Of a DNA stretch of 64,000 nucleotides, positions 27,124 through 35,707 are shown piece after piece (position 1 is the first letter of the stretch; every line of letters begins with the position of its first letter). Source of the DNA: Sphingomonas sp. S1-29 (GTDB lineage: Bacteria > Pseudomonadota > Alphaproteobacteria > Sphingomonadales > Sphingomonadaceae); NCBI RefSeq assembly GCF_026167545.1, contig NZ_CP110678.1:2291501-2355500 (forward strand). The letters are read 5' to 3'. Below the pieces are notes generated by a model that saw nothing but the letters and a program-made list of their open reading frames with translations, did not search any database and had not been told where the DNA came from. Made by a program: the position numbers and the translations under genes.

Positions 27124-27138
27124 TGCGCAAATTGCGCA
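27124..27138. promoter_or_regulatory. Palindromic site upstream of ppc
   Basis: Perfect inverted repeat TGCGCAA-A-TTGCGCA, 48 bases before the chosen ppc start and 28 bases after feoB. Another palindrome, GCGCTAGCGC, lies at 27096-27105. An operator for a dimeric regulator is possible, but I cannot name one. Its position argues for the downstream ppc start rather than the GTG at 27123. Confidence 0.4.
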
Positions 27139-27185
27139 ACATCATGACGGTTGACCTCTTCGCTGTCGCAATGCAGCAAGAACCT

Positions 27186-29861
27186 ATGGCCAGCCTCCCT
27201 TCGATCACCAACAACCCCGACATCCGATTCCTCGGTCGCCTGCTCGGCGACGTCATCCGCGCCTATGGCGGCGAGGAATTGTTCAAGCGCACCGAATATA
27301 TCCGATCGACTTCGGTCGACCGCCATCGCGGCGTCGCGGGGGCGGACGCGATCGACCAGGGGCTCGACCGGCTGAGCCTGGACGAGACGCTCGATTTCGT
27401 GCGCGGGTTTATGCTGTTTTCGATGCTGGCGAACCTCGCCGAGGATCGGCAGGGGATCACCACTGACGAGGGCGCCGATGTCGCACACACGCTGACCCGA
27501 CTCGCCGAGGACGGCATCCATCGCGCGCAGGTGATGGCGCTGATGCAGAACGCGCTGATCGCGCCGGTGCTGACCGCGCACCCGACCGAGGTGCGGCGCA
27601 AATCGATGATCGATCACCGCAACCGGATCGCCGACCTGATGGCGCTCAAGGATCGCGGGATCGACGAGACCGAGGATGGCGACCAGGTCGACGAGGCGAT
27701 CCTGCGCCAGATCGCGTTGCTGTGGCAGACGCGGGTGCTGCGCCGCGAGCGGCTGTACGTCACCGACGAGGTCGAGACCGCGCTTGCGTATCTTCGCGAC
27801 GTGTTCCTGCCGACGCTGCCCGCCTTGTACGCGCGCTGGGACCGCGCGCTGGGCGAGCGTTGCCCAAGCTTCCTCAAGCCCGGCAGCTGGATCGGCGGCG
27901 ATCGCGACGGCAATCCTTACGTCACCGCCGCTTCGCTCGAGCACGCGATGCAGCGCGCGGCGGAGACCGCGATCGGCCATTATCTCGATGCGGTGAACGC
28001 GCTGGGGGCCGAGCTGTCGATCTCGACCGAGATTTCGCACGTCAATGGCGAGGTCGGGCGGCTGGCCGAGTCGAGCGGCGATCATGCGCTGAGCCGCGCC
28101 GACGAGCCCTATCGCCGGGCGCTGTCGGGGATCTACGCGCGACTGGCGGCGACGCACCAGAAACTGGTCGGCAAGCGTCCGCCCTTGCCGGGCCCGCTGA
28201 CCGGCGAGGCCTATGACACCCCGCAGGAGTTGCGCGACGACCTGGCGTCGATCGCGCGTGCGTTGGCGGCGAATGGATCGGGCACGTTGGCATCGGGCGG
28301 CGCGCTGGGACGGCTGATCCGCGCGGTCGAGGTGTTCGGGTTTCACCTCGCGACGCTCGACCTGCGGCAGAATTCGGCGGTGCATGAGCGCGTGGTCGCC
28401 GAATTGCTGAAAGGCGCTGGCGTCGAGGCCGATTATCTGTCGCTCGACGAGGATGCGCGCGTTGCGCTGCTGCGCCGCGAACTCGAAAGCCCGCGGCCGC
28501 TGACCAGCCCCTATGCCGAATATTCCGAAGAGACTGCCGGCGAGCTGGCGATCCTGCATGCGGCGGCGCGCGCGCATGCGACTTATGGCCGCGAGTGCAT
28601 TCGTAACTATGTGATCTCGATGGCGCAGTCGGTGTCGGACCTGCTCGAAGTCCATCTGATGCTCAAGGAAGCCGGGCTGTACGTGCCCGGCGAGCAGCCC
28701 CAGGCGCATATCATGGTGGTGCCGCTGTTCGAGACCGTCGCCGATCTCGAGGCGGCGCCGGCGATCATGGCCGACTGGTTCGCGCTGCCCGAGGTCGCGG
28801 CGGTGGCGCGCGCGCGGGGGCACCAGGAAGTGATGATCGGCTATTCGGATTCGAACAAGGATGGCGGCTACCTCACCTCGACCTGGCAATTGTCGCGCGG
28901 ATCGACCGCGCTGGCGCCGGTGTTCGAGAAAGCCGGCGTCGCGATCCAGCTGTTCCATGGGCGCGGCGGCGCGGTGGGGCGCGGCGGTGGTTCGGCGTTC
29001 GCGGCGATCCAGGCGCAGCCGCCGGGGACGGTGCAGGGCCGTATCCGGATCACCGAACAGGGTGAGGTGATCGCGGCGAAATATGGCACGCGGGCAAGCG
29101 CGATGGTGAATCTCGAGGCGATGACCGCGGCGACTTTGCGCGCCAGCTTGGAACCCGTGCGGCTGGCGGCGGCCGATTCGGAGCGCTTCTGCACCGCGAT
29201 GGACGAATTGTCGGCGACCGCGTTCAAGGCGTATCGCGGACTGGTGTACGAGACCGACGGGTTTCGCACCTTCTTCCGCCAGATGACGCCGATCGCCGAA
29301 ATCTCAGGGCTGAAGATCGGGTCGCGCCCGGCGTCGCGCAAAAAGTCCGACGCGATCGAGGATCTGCGCGCGATCCCCTGGGTGTTCAGCTGGTCGCAGG
29401 CGCGGGTGATGCTACCTGGCTGGTACGGCGTCGGCGCGGCGCTGCAGGCGTTCCCCGACAAGGGATTGCTGCGCGAAATGGCGGCGGGCTGGCCGTTCTT
29501 CGCCGCGACGCTGGCGAATATGGAGATGGTGCTGGCGAAGTCCGACATGGGGGTCGCCGCGCGCTACGCCGCCTTGGTCGAGGATCGGGCGATGGCCGAT
29601 CGCATCTTCGGCCAGATCCGCGACGGCTGGCAGGCGACGCATGACGGGTTGCTGACGATCACCCGCCAGACGCGCCTGCTCGAAAAACATCCCGCGCTCG
29701 AAACCTCGATCCGGCTGCGCACCCCCTATATCGAGCCGCTCAACCTGCTGCAGATCGAACTGCTCAAGCGCTATCGCGCGGGCGAGGAGGATCCGCGGAT
29801 CGGCGAGGGAATTTTGTTGTCGATCAATGCGATCGCAACCGCGCTGCGCAACAGCGGATAG
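27186..29861 (+). CDS. ppc: Phosphoenolpyruvate carboxylase
   Basis: About 891-residue PEP carboxylase, the anaplerotic enzyme making oxaloacetate from PEP and bicarbonate. Signatures: VLTAHPTEVRRKSM with the catalytic histidine, GYSDSNKDGGYLTS, and FHGRGGAVGRGGG. The C-terminus ALRNSG keeps the terminal glycine needed for activity. Several in-frame starts exist (GTG 27123, ATG 27144, 27171 and 27186); ATG 27186 (MASLPSITNNPDIRFLG) is chosen because homologues begin close to it. It lies 90 bp after feoB; independent promoter likely. Confidence 0.95.
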   Translation: MASLPSITNNPDIRFLGRLLGDVIRAYGGEELFKRTEYIRSTSVDRHRGVAGADAIDQGLDRLSLDETLDFVRGFMLFSMLANLAEDRQGITTDEGADVAHTLTRLAEDGIHRAQVMALMQNALIAPVLTAHPTEVRRKSMIDHRNRIADLMALKDRGIDETEDGDQVDEAILRQIALLWQTRVLRRERLYVTDEVETALAYLRDVFLPTLPALYARWDRALGERCPSFLKPGSWIGGDRDGNPYVTAASLEHAMQRAAETAIGHYLDAVNALGAELSISTEISHVNGEVGRLAESSGDHALSRADEPYRRALSGIYARLAATHQKLVGKRPPLPGPLTGEAYDTPQELRDDLASIARALAANGSGTLASGGALGRLIRAVEVFGFHLATLDLRQNSAVHERVVAELLKGAGVEADYLSLDEDARVALLRRELESPRPLTSPYAEYSEETAGELAILHAAARAHATYGRECIRNYVISMAQSVSDLLEVHLMLKEAGLYVPGEQPQAHIMVVPLFETVADLEAAPAIMADWFALPEVAAVARARGHQEVMIGYSDSNKDGGYLTSTWQLSRGSTALAPVFEKAGVAIQLFHGRGGAVGRGGGSAFAAIQAQPPGTVQGRIRITEQGEVIAAKYGTRASAMVNLEAMTAATLRASLEPVRLAAADSERFCTAMDELSATAFKAYRGLVYETDGFRTFFRQMTPIAEISGLKIGSRPASRKKSDAIEDLRAIPWVFSWSQARVMLPGWYGVGAALQAFPDKGLLREMAAGWPFFAATLANMEMVLAKSDMGVAARYAALVEDRAMADRIFGQIRDGWQATHDGLLTITRQTRLLEKHPALETSIRLRTPYIEPLNLLQIELLKRYRAGEEDPRIGEGILLSINAIATALRNSG

Positions 29862-29862
29862 T

Positions 29863-29908
29863 CCGCGGCGGGCCAGGGGAGCCAAAGGGGGGCTGGCCTT
29901 CGCCGCGG
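29863..29908. terminator. Long imperfect hairpin after ppc
   Basis: CCGCGGCG GGCCAG on the left pairs with CTGGCC TT CGCCGCGG on the right, a 14-bp GC-rich stem with a two-base bulge and a 16-base loop, starting one base after the ppc stop. No T tract follows. It most likely stabilises or ends the ppc transcript ahead of the exonuclease gene. Confidence 0.5.
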
Positions 29909-29919
29909 CTTGCCCCCAC

Positions 29920-30696
29920 ATGTCGCTCATGCCTCCGCCCCCCAAGCCGCAGATCATTCGAGTCATCGACCTAGAGACCACCGGCAATGCGCCGCCCGCG
30001 CACGCGGTGTGCGAGATCGGCTGGCAGGACGTCGCGCTCGGCGCCGATGGTCGCTGGGAGCTGTATGGCGAGGGTGGATCGACGCTGGTGAACCCCGGCC
30101 GGCCGATCCCGCCGATCACCCAGGCGATCCACCACATCCTCGACGAACAGGTCGCCGATGCGCCCTATTGGCACGATGTCGCGCGCCAGGCGCTCGATCC
30201 CTGGCCGCGCCGGGTGGCGCTGGCGGCGCATCGCGCGAGCTTCGAGGAGCAATATTGTACCCCGCCGCTCACCCGATCGGCCGATTGGATCTGCACCTGG
30301 AAATGCGCGATGCGGCTATGGCCCGATTCGCCGAGCTTTTCGAACCAGGTGCTGCGCTATTGGCGCAAGCCGGTGGGGATCGACCATGCGCGCGGGCTGC
30401 CGATCCACCGCGCCTTTCCCGACGCCTATGTCACCGCGTTCCATCTGCGCGACATGCTCAACGAGGCGTCGCTGGCGCAGTTGCTCGAATGGTCGCGGCT
30501 GCCGGGGCTGTTGCCGCGGGTGCGCTATGGCCCCGATCGCGGCAAGGAATGGTCCGAGATCGAGGATGAATCGCTCCAGAAATTCCTCGGCGACCGCGAC
30601 GAGGATGTCCGCTTCACCGCCGAGACCGAGCTTGCCCGGCGCAGCGAAGGCGGGTCGGTGGGCCGGCGTGACGCGAGCGACTGGCTGCTGATCTAG
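29920..30696 (+). CDS. DEDDh 3'-5' exonuclease-like protein
   Basis: 258-residue protein of the RNase T/DnaQ exonuclease superfamily. Exo I motif IDLETTG (Asp and Glu metal ligands), an Exo II-like region AAHRASFEEQY, and Exo III with H-x(4)-D in HRAFPDAYVTAFHL, i.e. the DEDDh type. The C-terminal part (KEWSEIEDESLQKFLGDRDEDVRFTAETELARR) is an extra domain often attached to such proteins. Role unknown; proofreading, RNA trimming or repair are possible. ATG at 29920; a second ATG three codons later is equally possible. Converges with purK, 10 bp apart. Confidence 0.82.
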   Translation: MSLMPPPPKPQIIRVIDLETTGNAPPAHAVCEIGWQDVALGADGRWELYGEGGSTLVNPGRPIPPITQAIHHILDEQVADAPYWHDVARQALDPWPRRVALAAHRASFEEQYCTPPLTRSADWICTWKCAMRLWPDSPSFSNQVLRYWRKPVGIDHARGLPIHRAFPDAYVTAFHLRDMLNEASLAQLLEWSRLPGLLPRVRYGPDRGKEWSEIEDESLQKFLGDRDEDVRFTAETELARRSEGGSVGRRDASDWLLI

Positions 30697-30706
30697 CCTT
30701 GCTGGT

Positions 30707-31786
30707 CTAGCGGATCACCCGCGTGACATGCCCCATCTTGCGACCGGGGCGGCTCTCATGCTTGCCATAGAGATGCACATGCGCGCCGGGAACCGACAGG
30801 AAGCGCGCGGCGCCGGCGGCGTCGTCGCCGATCAGGTTGAGCATTTCGACGCTGGTGCCCGTCAGGACCGTCGGCCCCAAGGGCAAGCCGCAGATCGCGC
30901 GGATATGGTTTTCGAATTGCGAGGTTTCGGCGCCTTCGATCGTCCAATGGCCGCTGTTGTGGACGCGCGGCGCCATTTCGTTGAACACCGGGCCATCGGC
31001 GCCGACGAAGAATTCGATCGCGAGCACGCCGACATGATCGAGCGCTTCGGCCACGCGGCCGGCAAGCGCGGCGGCTTCGGTCCATTGCGCGGCGACTTCG
31101 GGCGGGGCGGGGAGCGTCGAGGTGGCAAGGATCCCGTCGTGGTGGACATTGTGCGGCGGCGCGTAGCTGGTGGTCTCGCCGTCGAGACCGCGGACGAGCA
31201 GGATCGAGAATTCGTGGGTGAAATCGACGAACGCCTCGAGCACGGCCGGCCCGCCGCCGATCGCTTCCCAGGCGGCATCGGCATCTTCGGGGGTGGCGAT
31301 CCGCGCCTGTCCCTTGCCGTCATAGCCGAAGCGCGTCGTCTTGAGCACCGCCGGCGTGCCGACCTGCGCGATCGCGGCATCGAGTGCGTCGCGATCGGCG
31401 ACGGGGGCCCAGGGGGCGGGGCGACCGCCGAGCTGCTCGACGAAGCGCTTTTCGGCGACCCGATCTTGCGCGGTCACCAATGCCGCGATCGAGGGACGCA
31501 CCGCGACGCGATCGGCGAGGTCGGCGAGCGCGTCGGCGGTGACATTCTCGAATTCATAGGTGACGACATCGACCACGCTCGCGAACGCACCAAGCGCGGC
31601 GGCATCGTCATAGGCGCCGCGGGTGAAGGCGGCGGCGACGTCGTTGGCGGGGCCGGTGACGGGGGCGTAGATGTGGCAGCGATAGCCGAGCTGCGCCGCG
31701 GCGATCGCGAGCATCCGCCCGAGCTGGCCGCTGCCGAGGATGCCGATCGTCGAGCCGGGGGGCAGGGCGGCGGGGGTGTCGTTCAT
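30707..31786 (-). CDS. purK: N5-carboxyaminoimidazole ribonucleotide synthase
   Basis: 359-residue ATP-grasp enzyme PurK, which carboxylates AIR with ATP and bicarbonate in purine synthesis. [17 protein letters not shown]-terminus, [26 protein letters not shown]-binding loop, and [26 protein letters not shown] with metal and substrate ligands. It is translated from an ATG overlapping the purE stop (4 bases). Length agrees with the family. Confidence 0.95.
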   Translation of the reverse strand: MNDTPAALPPGSTIGILGSGQLGRMLAIAAAQLGYRCHIYAPVTGPANDVAAAFTRGAYDDAAALGAFASVVDVVTYEFENVTADALADLADRVAVRPSIAALVTAQDRVAEKRFVEQLGGRPAPWAPVADRDALDAAIAQVGTPAVLKTTRFGYDGKGQARIATPEDADAAWEAIGGGPAVLEAFVDFTHEFSILLVRGLDGETTSYAPPHNVHHDGILATSTLPAPPEVAAQWTEAAALAGRVAEALDHVGVLAIEFFVGADGPVFNEMAPRVHNSGHWTIEGAETSQFENHIRAICGLPLGPTVLTGTSVEMLNLIGDDAAGAARFLSVPGAHVHLYGKHESRPGRKMGHVTRVIR

Positions 31787-32268
31787 GCTGGTACCTCGGG
31801 AACGCGGTCGGTTTGCTCGGCTCGCCAGGCGACCAGGCGGTTGCGCAATTCGGCGTCCTCCAGCGCGAGGATCGATGCGGCCATCAGCCCGGCATTGGTC
31901 GCGCCAGCCGCGCCGATCGCGAGCGTGCCGACGGGGACGCCCGCGGGCATCTGGACGATCGAGAGCAGGCTATCCATGCCGCTCAGCGCCTTCGACTGCA
32001 CCGGCACGCCGAGCACCGGCAGATGCGTCATCGCCGCAACCATGCCGGGCAAATGCGCCGCGCCGCCCGCGCCCGCGACGACGACCTTGAGCCCGCGGGT
32101 CGCGGCGCTTTCGGCATAATCGTGGAGCCGCTGCGGGGTCCGGTGCGCCGACACGACACGCGTCTCATAGGGCACGCCGAGCCTATCGAGCATGTCGGCG
32201 GCGGCGCGCATCGTCTCCCAGTCCGAAGTGCTGCCCATGATGATCCCGACAAGGGGTGCTTGCGCCAT
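31783..32268 (-). CDS. purE: N5-carboxyaminoimidazole ribonucleotide mutase
   Basis: 161-residue class I PurE, converting N5-CAIR to [17 protein letters not shown] start, VSAHRTP with the catalytic histidine, [14 protein letters not shown] and [27 protein letters not shown] are all present. It is the first gene of the purE-purK operon, with a 4-base ATGA overlap to purK. The divergent DUF1801 gene is 103 bp away. Confidence 0.96.
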   Translation of the reverse strand: MAQAPLVGIIMGSTSDWETMRAAADMLDRLGVPYETRVVSAHRTPQRLHDYAESAATRGLKVVVAGAGGAAHLPGMVAAMTHLPVLGVPVQSKALSGMDSLLSIVQMPAGVPVGTLAIGAAGATNAGLMAASILALEDAELRNRLVAWRAEQTDRVPEVPA

Positions 32269-32371
32269 ATTCGATCCACCGGTTCAGGGAAGCGCTCGTT
32301 CCTAGCGGGGGGTTGGAGACGGGGCAATGGCATGAGATGCTGCACATCTCATGCGGCGAAGGAGCGCAGTG

Positions 32372-32767
32372 ATGGACTCAGCGGTCGAGGCGGTGATTGC
32401 GGCGGTGGCCGATCCGGGGCGGCGCGCCGATGCGCTGGCGCTGTGCGAGGCGATGACGCAGGCGTCGGGCGAGCCAGCGGCGGTGCTCACCGGGTCGATC
32501 ATCGGCTTCGGGCGGTATCATTATCGTTATGACAGCGGGCGCGAAGGCGAAAGCTGCCGGATCGGCTTCGCACCGCGCAAGACCGAGACGGTGCTCTACC
32601 TCGCCGAGGATTTTCCCGAGCGCGAGGCGTTGCTGGCGCGGCTTGGCCGGCACCGATCGGGCAAGGCGTGCATCTATGTGAAGCGGTTGGACGACCTCGA
32701 TCGGGCGGTGCTCGATGCGCTGCTGCGCGCGTCGCTCGCGGCGACCGCGGCGCGCTGGCCCGATTAA
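32372..32767 (+). CDS. DUF1801 domain protein
   Basis: 131-residue protein of the DUF1801 family (YdhG-like fold). The motifs MVGFGxYHYxYxSGREGE (here IIGFGRYHYRYDSGREGE), the GFAPRKTETVLYL strand and the C-terminal LGRHRSGKACIYVKRLDDLDRAVLDALL are typical. The biological role is not known. ATG 32372 has AAGGAG 7 bases upstream and is preferred over ATG 32351. Its stop overlaps that of the convergent cfa gene by four bases. Confidence 0.85.
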   Translation: MDSAVEAVIAAVADPGRRADALALCEAMTQASGEPAAVLTGSIIGFGRYHYRYDSGREGESCRIGFAPRKTETVLYLAEDFPEREALLARLGRHRSGKACIYVKRLDDLDRAVLDALLRASLAATAARWPD

Positions 32768-33993
32768 AGCGCGCGCAGCGCCTGTTCGCGCTCGCCGATG
32801 TAATCGCGGGTGAGCGGCAGCGCATCGCGGTCGCGCGCGAACTGGAGCTGGTAATTGACCAAGCCGCCATGGTCGAAGCTCACCTGGCTGCCCGCGAGAT
32901 AATAGGTCCACATGCGGTAGAAGCGCTCGTCGTACATTGCGACGATCGCGTCCTTGGCGGCGGTGACGCGGTCATACCACTCCGCCAGCGTGTAGCCATA
33001 ATGGCGGCGCAGCACCTCGACATCGGTGACGAACATCCGAAGACCTTCATTGGCGCGGACGATCTCGGACAGCGCGGGGATATAGCCGCCGGGGAAGATA
33101 TATTTGGCGGTGAAGGCGTCGGTGACGCCGGGGCCGCCCGCGCGGCCGATCGTGTGGAGCAGCATCACGCCGGTGGGGGTGAGCAATTCGCGGCATTTGC
33201 GCATGAAGACGCGGTAATGCGCGGGGCCGACATGTTCGAACATGCCGACCGAGACGATCCGGTCGAATTGGCCGGTGACGTCGCGATAGTCGATCAGCTC
33301 GAACTTCACCTTCGCCGAAACGCCTGCTTCCTCGGCGCGCCGGCGCGCGACCTTGAGCTGCTCCTCGGAGAGGGTGACGCCCAGCACCTCGGCCCCGGTC
33401 TTGGCGTGGAGATACAGCGCCATGCCGCCCCAGCCGCAGCCGATGTCGAGCACGCGCATCCCGGGCTCGATCGCGAGCTTGGCGGCGATATGCGCCTTCT
33501 TGTCGTCCTGCGCCTGTTCAAGGGTATTCGACCGATCGGTATAATAAGCGCAGCTATATTGCCGGTCGGCATCAAGGAACAAATCGTATAATTTGTCACT
33601 AAGATCATAGTGATGCGCGACGTTGCGCTTCGATCGCCGGGCCATGTTCACGCGATCGATCCGGAACCGGACATTGTCGAAATGGCGGCGGAACGCGCTG
33701 GCGTCGAGCGTCCCGCGGCCTTCCTCCCAGCGATTGTTGGCGGTCGCGATCGCGAGGAAATCGCGGATGTCGCCGTGCTCGATCAGCAACCGCCCGTCCA
33801 TGAACGCTTCGGCCGAACCCAGCGACGGGTCGGCGAGTAGCTGGCGCAGCGCACGGCCATCGCTGAAGCGGATCGACACCGGCTTCATCGCCGGATCGGG
33901 GGTGCCGTAGGTGGCGGTTCGGCCCCCGGGAAAGGTTACGGTCAGCTCGCCACGCTGAATGGCACGCGTCAGGAAGCGGTCGATCAGGGCCAT
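32764..33993 (-). CDS. cfa: Cyclopropane-fatty-acyl-phospholipid synthase
   Basis: 409-residue Cfa-type SAM-dependent methyltransferase that adds a methylene across double bonds of membrane lipid acyl chains. NVAHHYDLSDKLYDLFLD, YSCAYYTDRSNTLEQAQ and the SAM site VLDIGCGWGGMALYL are diagnostic; YIFPGGYIPALSEI and AGSQVSFDHGGLVNYQLQ complete it. It could also be a methyltransferase for branched fatty acids or mycolate-like substrates; cfa is much the most likely. A perfect -10 TATAAT on the minus strand at 34010-34015 gives a leader of about ten bases with no Shine-Dalgarno. Divergent from the LOV-HTH gene. Confidence 0.92.
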   Translation of the reverse strand: MALIDRFLTRAIQRGELTVTFPGGRTATYGTPDPAMKPVSIRFSDGRALRQLLADPSLGSAEAFMDGRLLIEHGDIRDFLAIATANNRWEEGRGTLDASAFRRHFDNVRFRIDRVNMARRSKRNVAHHYDLSDKLYDLFLDADRQYSCAYYTDRSNTLEQAQDDKKAHIAAKLAIEPGMRVLDIGCGWGGMALYLHAKTGAEVLGVTLSEEQLKVARRRAEEAGVSAKVKFELIDYRDVTGQFDRIVSVGMFEHVGPAHYRVFMRKCRELLTPTGVMLLHTIGRAGGPGVTDAFTAKYIFPGGYIPALSEIVRANEGLRMFVTDVEVLRRHYGYTLAEWYDRVTAAKDAIVAMYDERFYRMWTYYLAGSQVSFDHGGLVNYQLQFARDRDALPLTRDYIGEREQALRAL

Positions 33994-34009
33994 GGCGGTC
34001 TGCTAACCG

Positions 34010-34015
34010 ATTATA
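34010..34015 (-). promoter_or_regulatory. Putative -10 element of cfa
   Basis: TATAAT on the minus strand, exact match to the consensus, 17 bases upstream of the cfa start codon. No good -35 hexamer is at the usual distance, which would fit an activator-dependent promoter. The short leader would be nearly leaderless. It lies in the shared region with the blue-light regulator gene. Confidence 0.4.
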
Positions 34016-34117
34016 ACCGCGATGCAAACGCCCGAGACGCAGCCCCGAACGATACAATATTGCCGGAAAGAAGCCTCGGTACGCTGGTTGGGCTGGATCG
34101 AAGCGCCCTTGCACACT

Positions 34118-34756
34118 ATGTTGATGCTAATGGCTACGATCTCTCCGAATGCTCCCCGGCTCGAAGCTAGTTTCGAAGGCTTGATCGAAAATAGTCCGAT
34201 CGCGTCGGTCATCAGCAACCCGCGGTTGCCCGACAATCCGATCGTCGCGTGCAACGATGCCTTTTGCCACCTCACCGGCTATCCGCGCGAACAAGTCGTC
34301 GGCCGCAACTGCCGTTTTCTGTCGGGACCGGGGACCGAACCCTGGCTGAGCGATGAAATCCGCAACGGGGTGCGCGAGCATCGCCCCACATTGGTCGAGA
34401 TCCTGAACTATAAGGCCGATGGCACGCCGTTTCGCAACGCCGTGCTGGTCGCGCCAATCTATGACGAGACCGACGAGCTGTTGTATTTCCTCGGCTCGCA
34501 GGTCGAAATCCCCGAAGGGGCGACGGGGCCGTCGAACAGCCGCCGGATCAAGGCCGCCGAAACGGTCAAGGCCCTGTCCGAACGCCAGCGGCAGGTGCTC
34601 GAAATGGTCGCCAAGGGTCTGCTCAACAAGCAGATTGCCGGTATCCTGGGGCTGTCGGAAAAGACGGTGAAGATGCACCGCGCGATCGTGATGGAGCGGC
34701 TGGGCATCCACCGCACCGCCGAAATGGTGCGCGTCGCGGTCGAAGCGGGGCTTTAG
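34118..34756 (+). CDS. Blue-light LOV-HTH transcription factor (EL222 type)
   Basis: 212-residue protein (244 if ATG 34022 is used) with a LOV domain at about residues 20-140 and a LuxR-type helix-turn-helix from about 150. The photoactive cysteine is Cys65 in [19 protein letters not shown] and [12 protein letters not shown](R)NAV form the flavin pocket, and the J-alpha-type linker leads to [36 protein letters not shown]. It closely follows what I remember of EL222 of Erythrobacter litoralis: in blue light a cysteinyl-flavin adduct frees the HTH, which dimerises and binds DNA. ATG 34118 is preferred because the region before it lacks coding-like codon use. Divergent from cfa. Confidence 0.92.
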   Translation: MLMLMATISPNAPRLEASFEGLIENSPIASVISNPRLPDNPIVACNDAFCHLTGYPREQVVGRNCRFLSGPGTEPWLSDEIRNGVREHRPTLVEILNYKADGTPFRNAVLVAPIYDETDELLYFLGSQVEIPEGATGPSNSRRIKAAETVKALSERQRQVLEMVAKGLLNKQIAGILGLSEKTVKMHRAIVMERLGIHRTAEMVRVAVEAGL

Positions 34757-34771
34757 CCGCAGGGTCCGCCG

Positions 34772-34948
34772 GTGCGGACGAAGGCCAGCGTCTGCGCCGG
34801 CAAGAGGCGGTTCGGTTCGGCGCGCGAGGCTGCCGATCACGCGCTGGCGATCGGATTGCCGCTGTTGCCCTATCGCTGCGATCGGTGCGACCTTTTCCAT
34901 CTGACCAGCCGGACCAAGGGCAAATGGCGACCGTTGCCCAAGCCGTGA
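34772..34948 (+). CDS. 58-residue putative zinc-ribbon protein
   Basis: Small frame starting GTG at 34772, 16 bases after the LOV-HTH stop. The translation begins VRTKASVCAGKRRFGSAREAA, has PYRCDRCDLFHLTSR in the middle (C-x-x-C followed by a phenylalanine-histidine) and ends GKWRPLPKP. Codons carry the strong G/C third-position bias of real genes here. The CxxC plus Cys8 and the histidine suggest a small zinc-binding, perhaps nucleic-acid-associated, protein. AGGG at 34761 gives a weak ribosome site. Probably co-transcribed with the light regulator. Too short for most gene finders. Confidence 0.65.
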   Translation: MRTKASVCAGKRRFGSAREAADHALAIGLPLLPYRCDRCDLFHLTSRTKGKWRPLPKP

Positions 34949-34981
34949 CGCCCGGCTTGTCGCGTCGCGGGCTTTTCGCTT

Positions 34982-35707
34982 ATGCGGCCCCCACGCGATC
35001 CCGCCCCCAATAGTGGAAGCCACCCCGATTTGATCCCCCGCGAATTGATCGGCACCGCGCAGGTGCCAGACGGCGAAGAACTCAAGCTGTTCCGGCGCGG
35101 CGACGATTTCATGATCGTCCTGCAGCGCAACGAGCTGATGAACAGCCGGATGAGCGGCTCGGAGGAAGCGCTGGCGACGATGACCTGCGAGCGGCTGGCG
35201 GAGCGCAAAACGCTGCGCATCCTGATCGGCGGCTATGGCATGGGGTTCACGCTGCGATCGGCGCTCGCGGTGCTGCCGGGCGATGCCGAGCTGGTCGTCG
35301 CCGAACTGGTGCCCGAGATCGTCGCATGGGCGAAGGGCCCGATGGCCGCGCTGACCGCCGGCTGCCTCGACGACGCGCGTGTGTCGGTAGTGTTCGAGGA
35401 TGTCGCGGTATCGATCGACAAGGCGCGCGCGGAGTATGACGCGATCCTGCTCGACGTCGACAACGGCCCCGACGGGCTCACCCGGCTGGGCAATGACCGG
35501 CTCTATTCGTCGCGCGGGATCGCGGCGGCGCGGCGGGCGCTGAAGCCTGGCGGGGTGCTGGCGGTGTGGTCGGCGGCGCCCGATGCGCCGTTCGCGCGGC
35601 GGCTGCGCGAGGGCGATCTGGCGGTCGACGAGGTCGTCGTGCGCGCGCGCAGCAACGGCAAGGGGGCGCGCCATGTCATCTGGTTCGCGCGGCGGCCTGA
35701 GGCCTAG
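34982..35707 (+). CDS. Spermidine synthase-like protein
   Basis: 241-residue SAM-dependent methyltransferase-fold protein of the spermine/spermidine synthase family. ILIGGYGMGFTLRSAL is the SAM/dcSAM loop, ELVVAELVPEIVAWAKGPM the acidic ribose-binding strand, and DAILLDVDNGPDGLT the region where polyamine synthases have the catalytic aspartate. It lacks the N-terminal beta-barrel of true SpeE, so it is more likely a methyltransferase or aminopropyl-transferase-like enzyme of unknown substrate. It overlaps the end of the beta-lactamase-like gene by 4 bp (convergent). Confidence 0.75.
   Translation: MRPPRDPAPNSGSHPDLIPRELIGTAQVPDGEELKLFRRGDDFMIVLQRNELMNSRMSGSEEALATMTCERLAERKTLRILIGGYGMGFTLRSALAVLPGDAELVVAELVPEIVAWAKGPMAALTAGCLDDARVSVVFEDVAVSIDKARAEYDAILLDVDNGPDGLTRLGNDRLYSSRGIAAARRALKPGGVLAVWSAAPDAPFARRLREGDLAVDEVVVRARSNGKGARHVIWFARRPEA

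Noticed and set aside
24945..28958. A very long open frame (over 1300 codons) on the minus strand opposite feoA, feoB and ppc
   Set aside because: Composed of His/Arg/Asp-rich sequence with no homology pattern, and lies opposite three well-recognised genes. It is an effect of GC-rich codon bias on the opposite strand.
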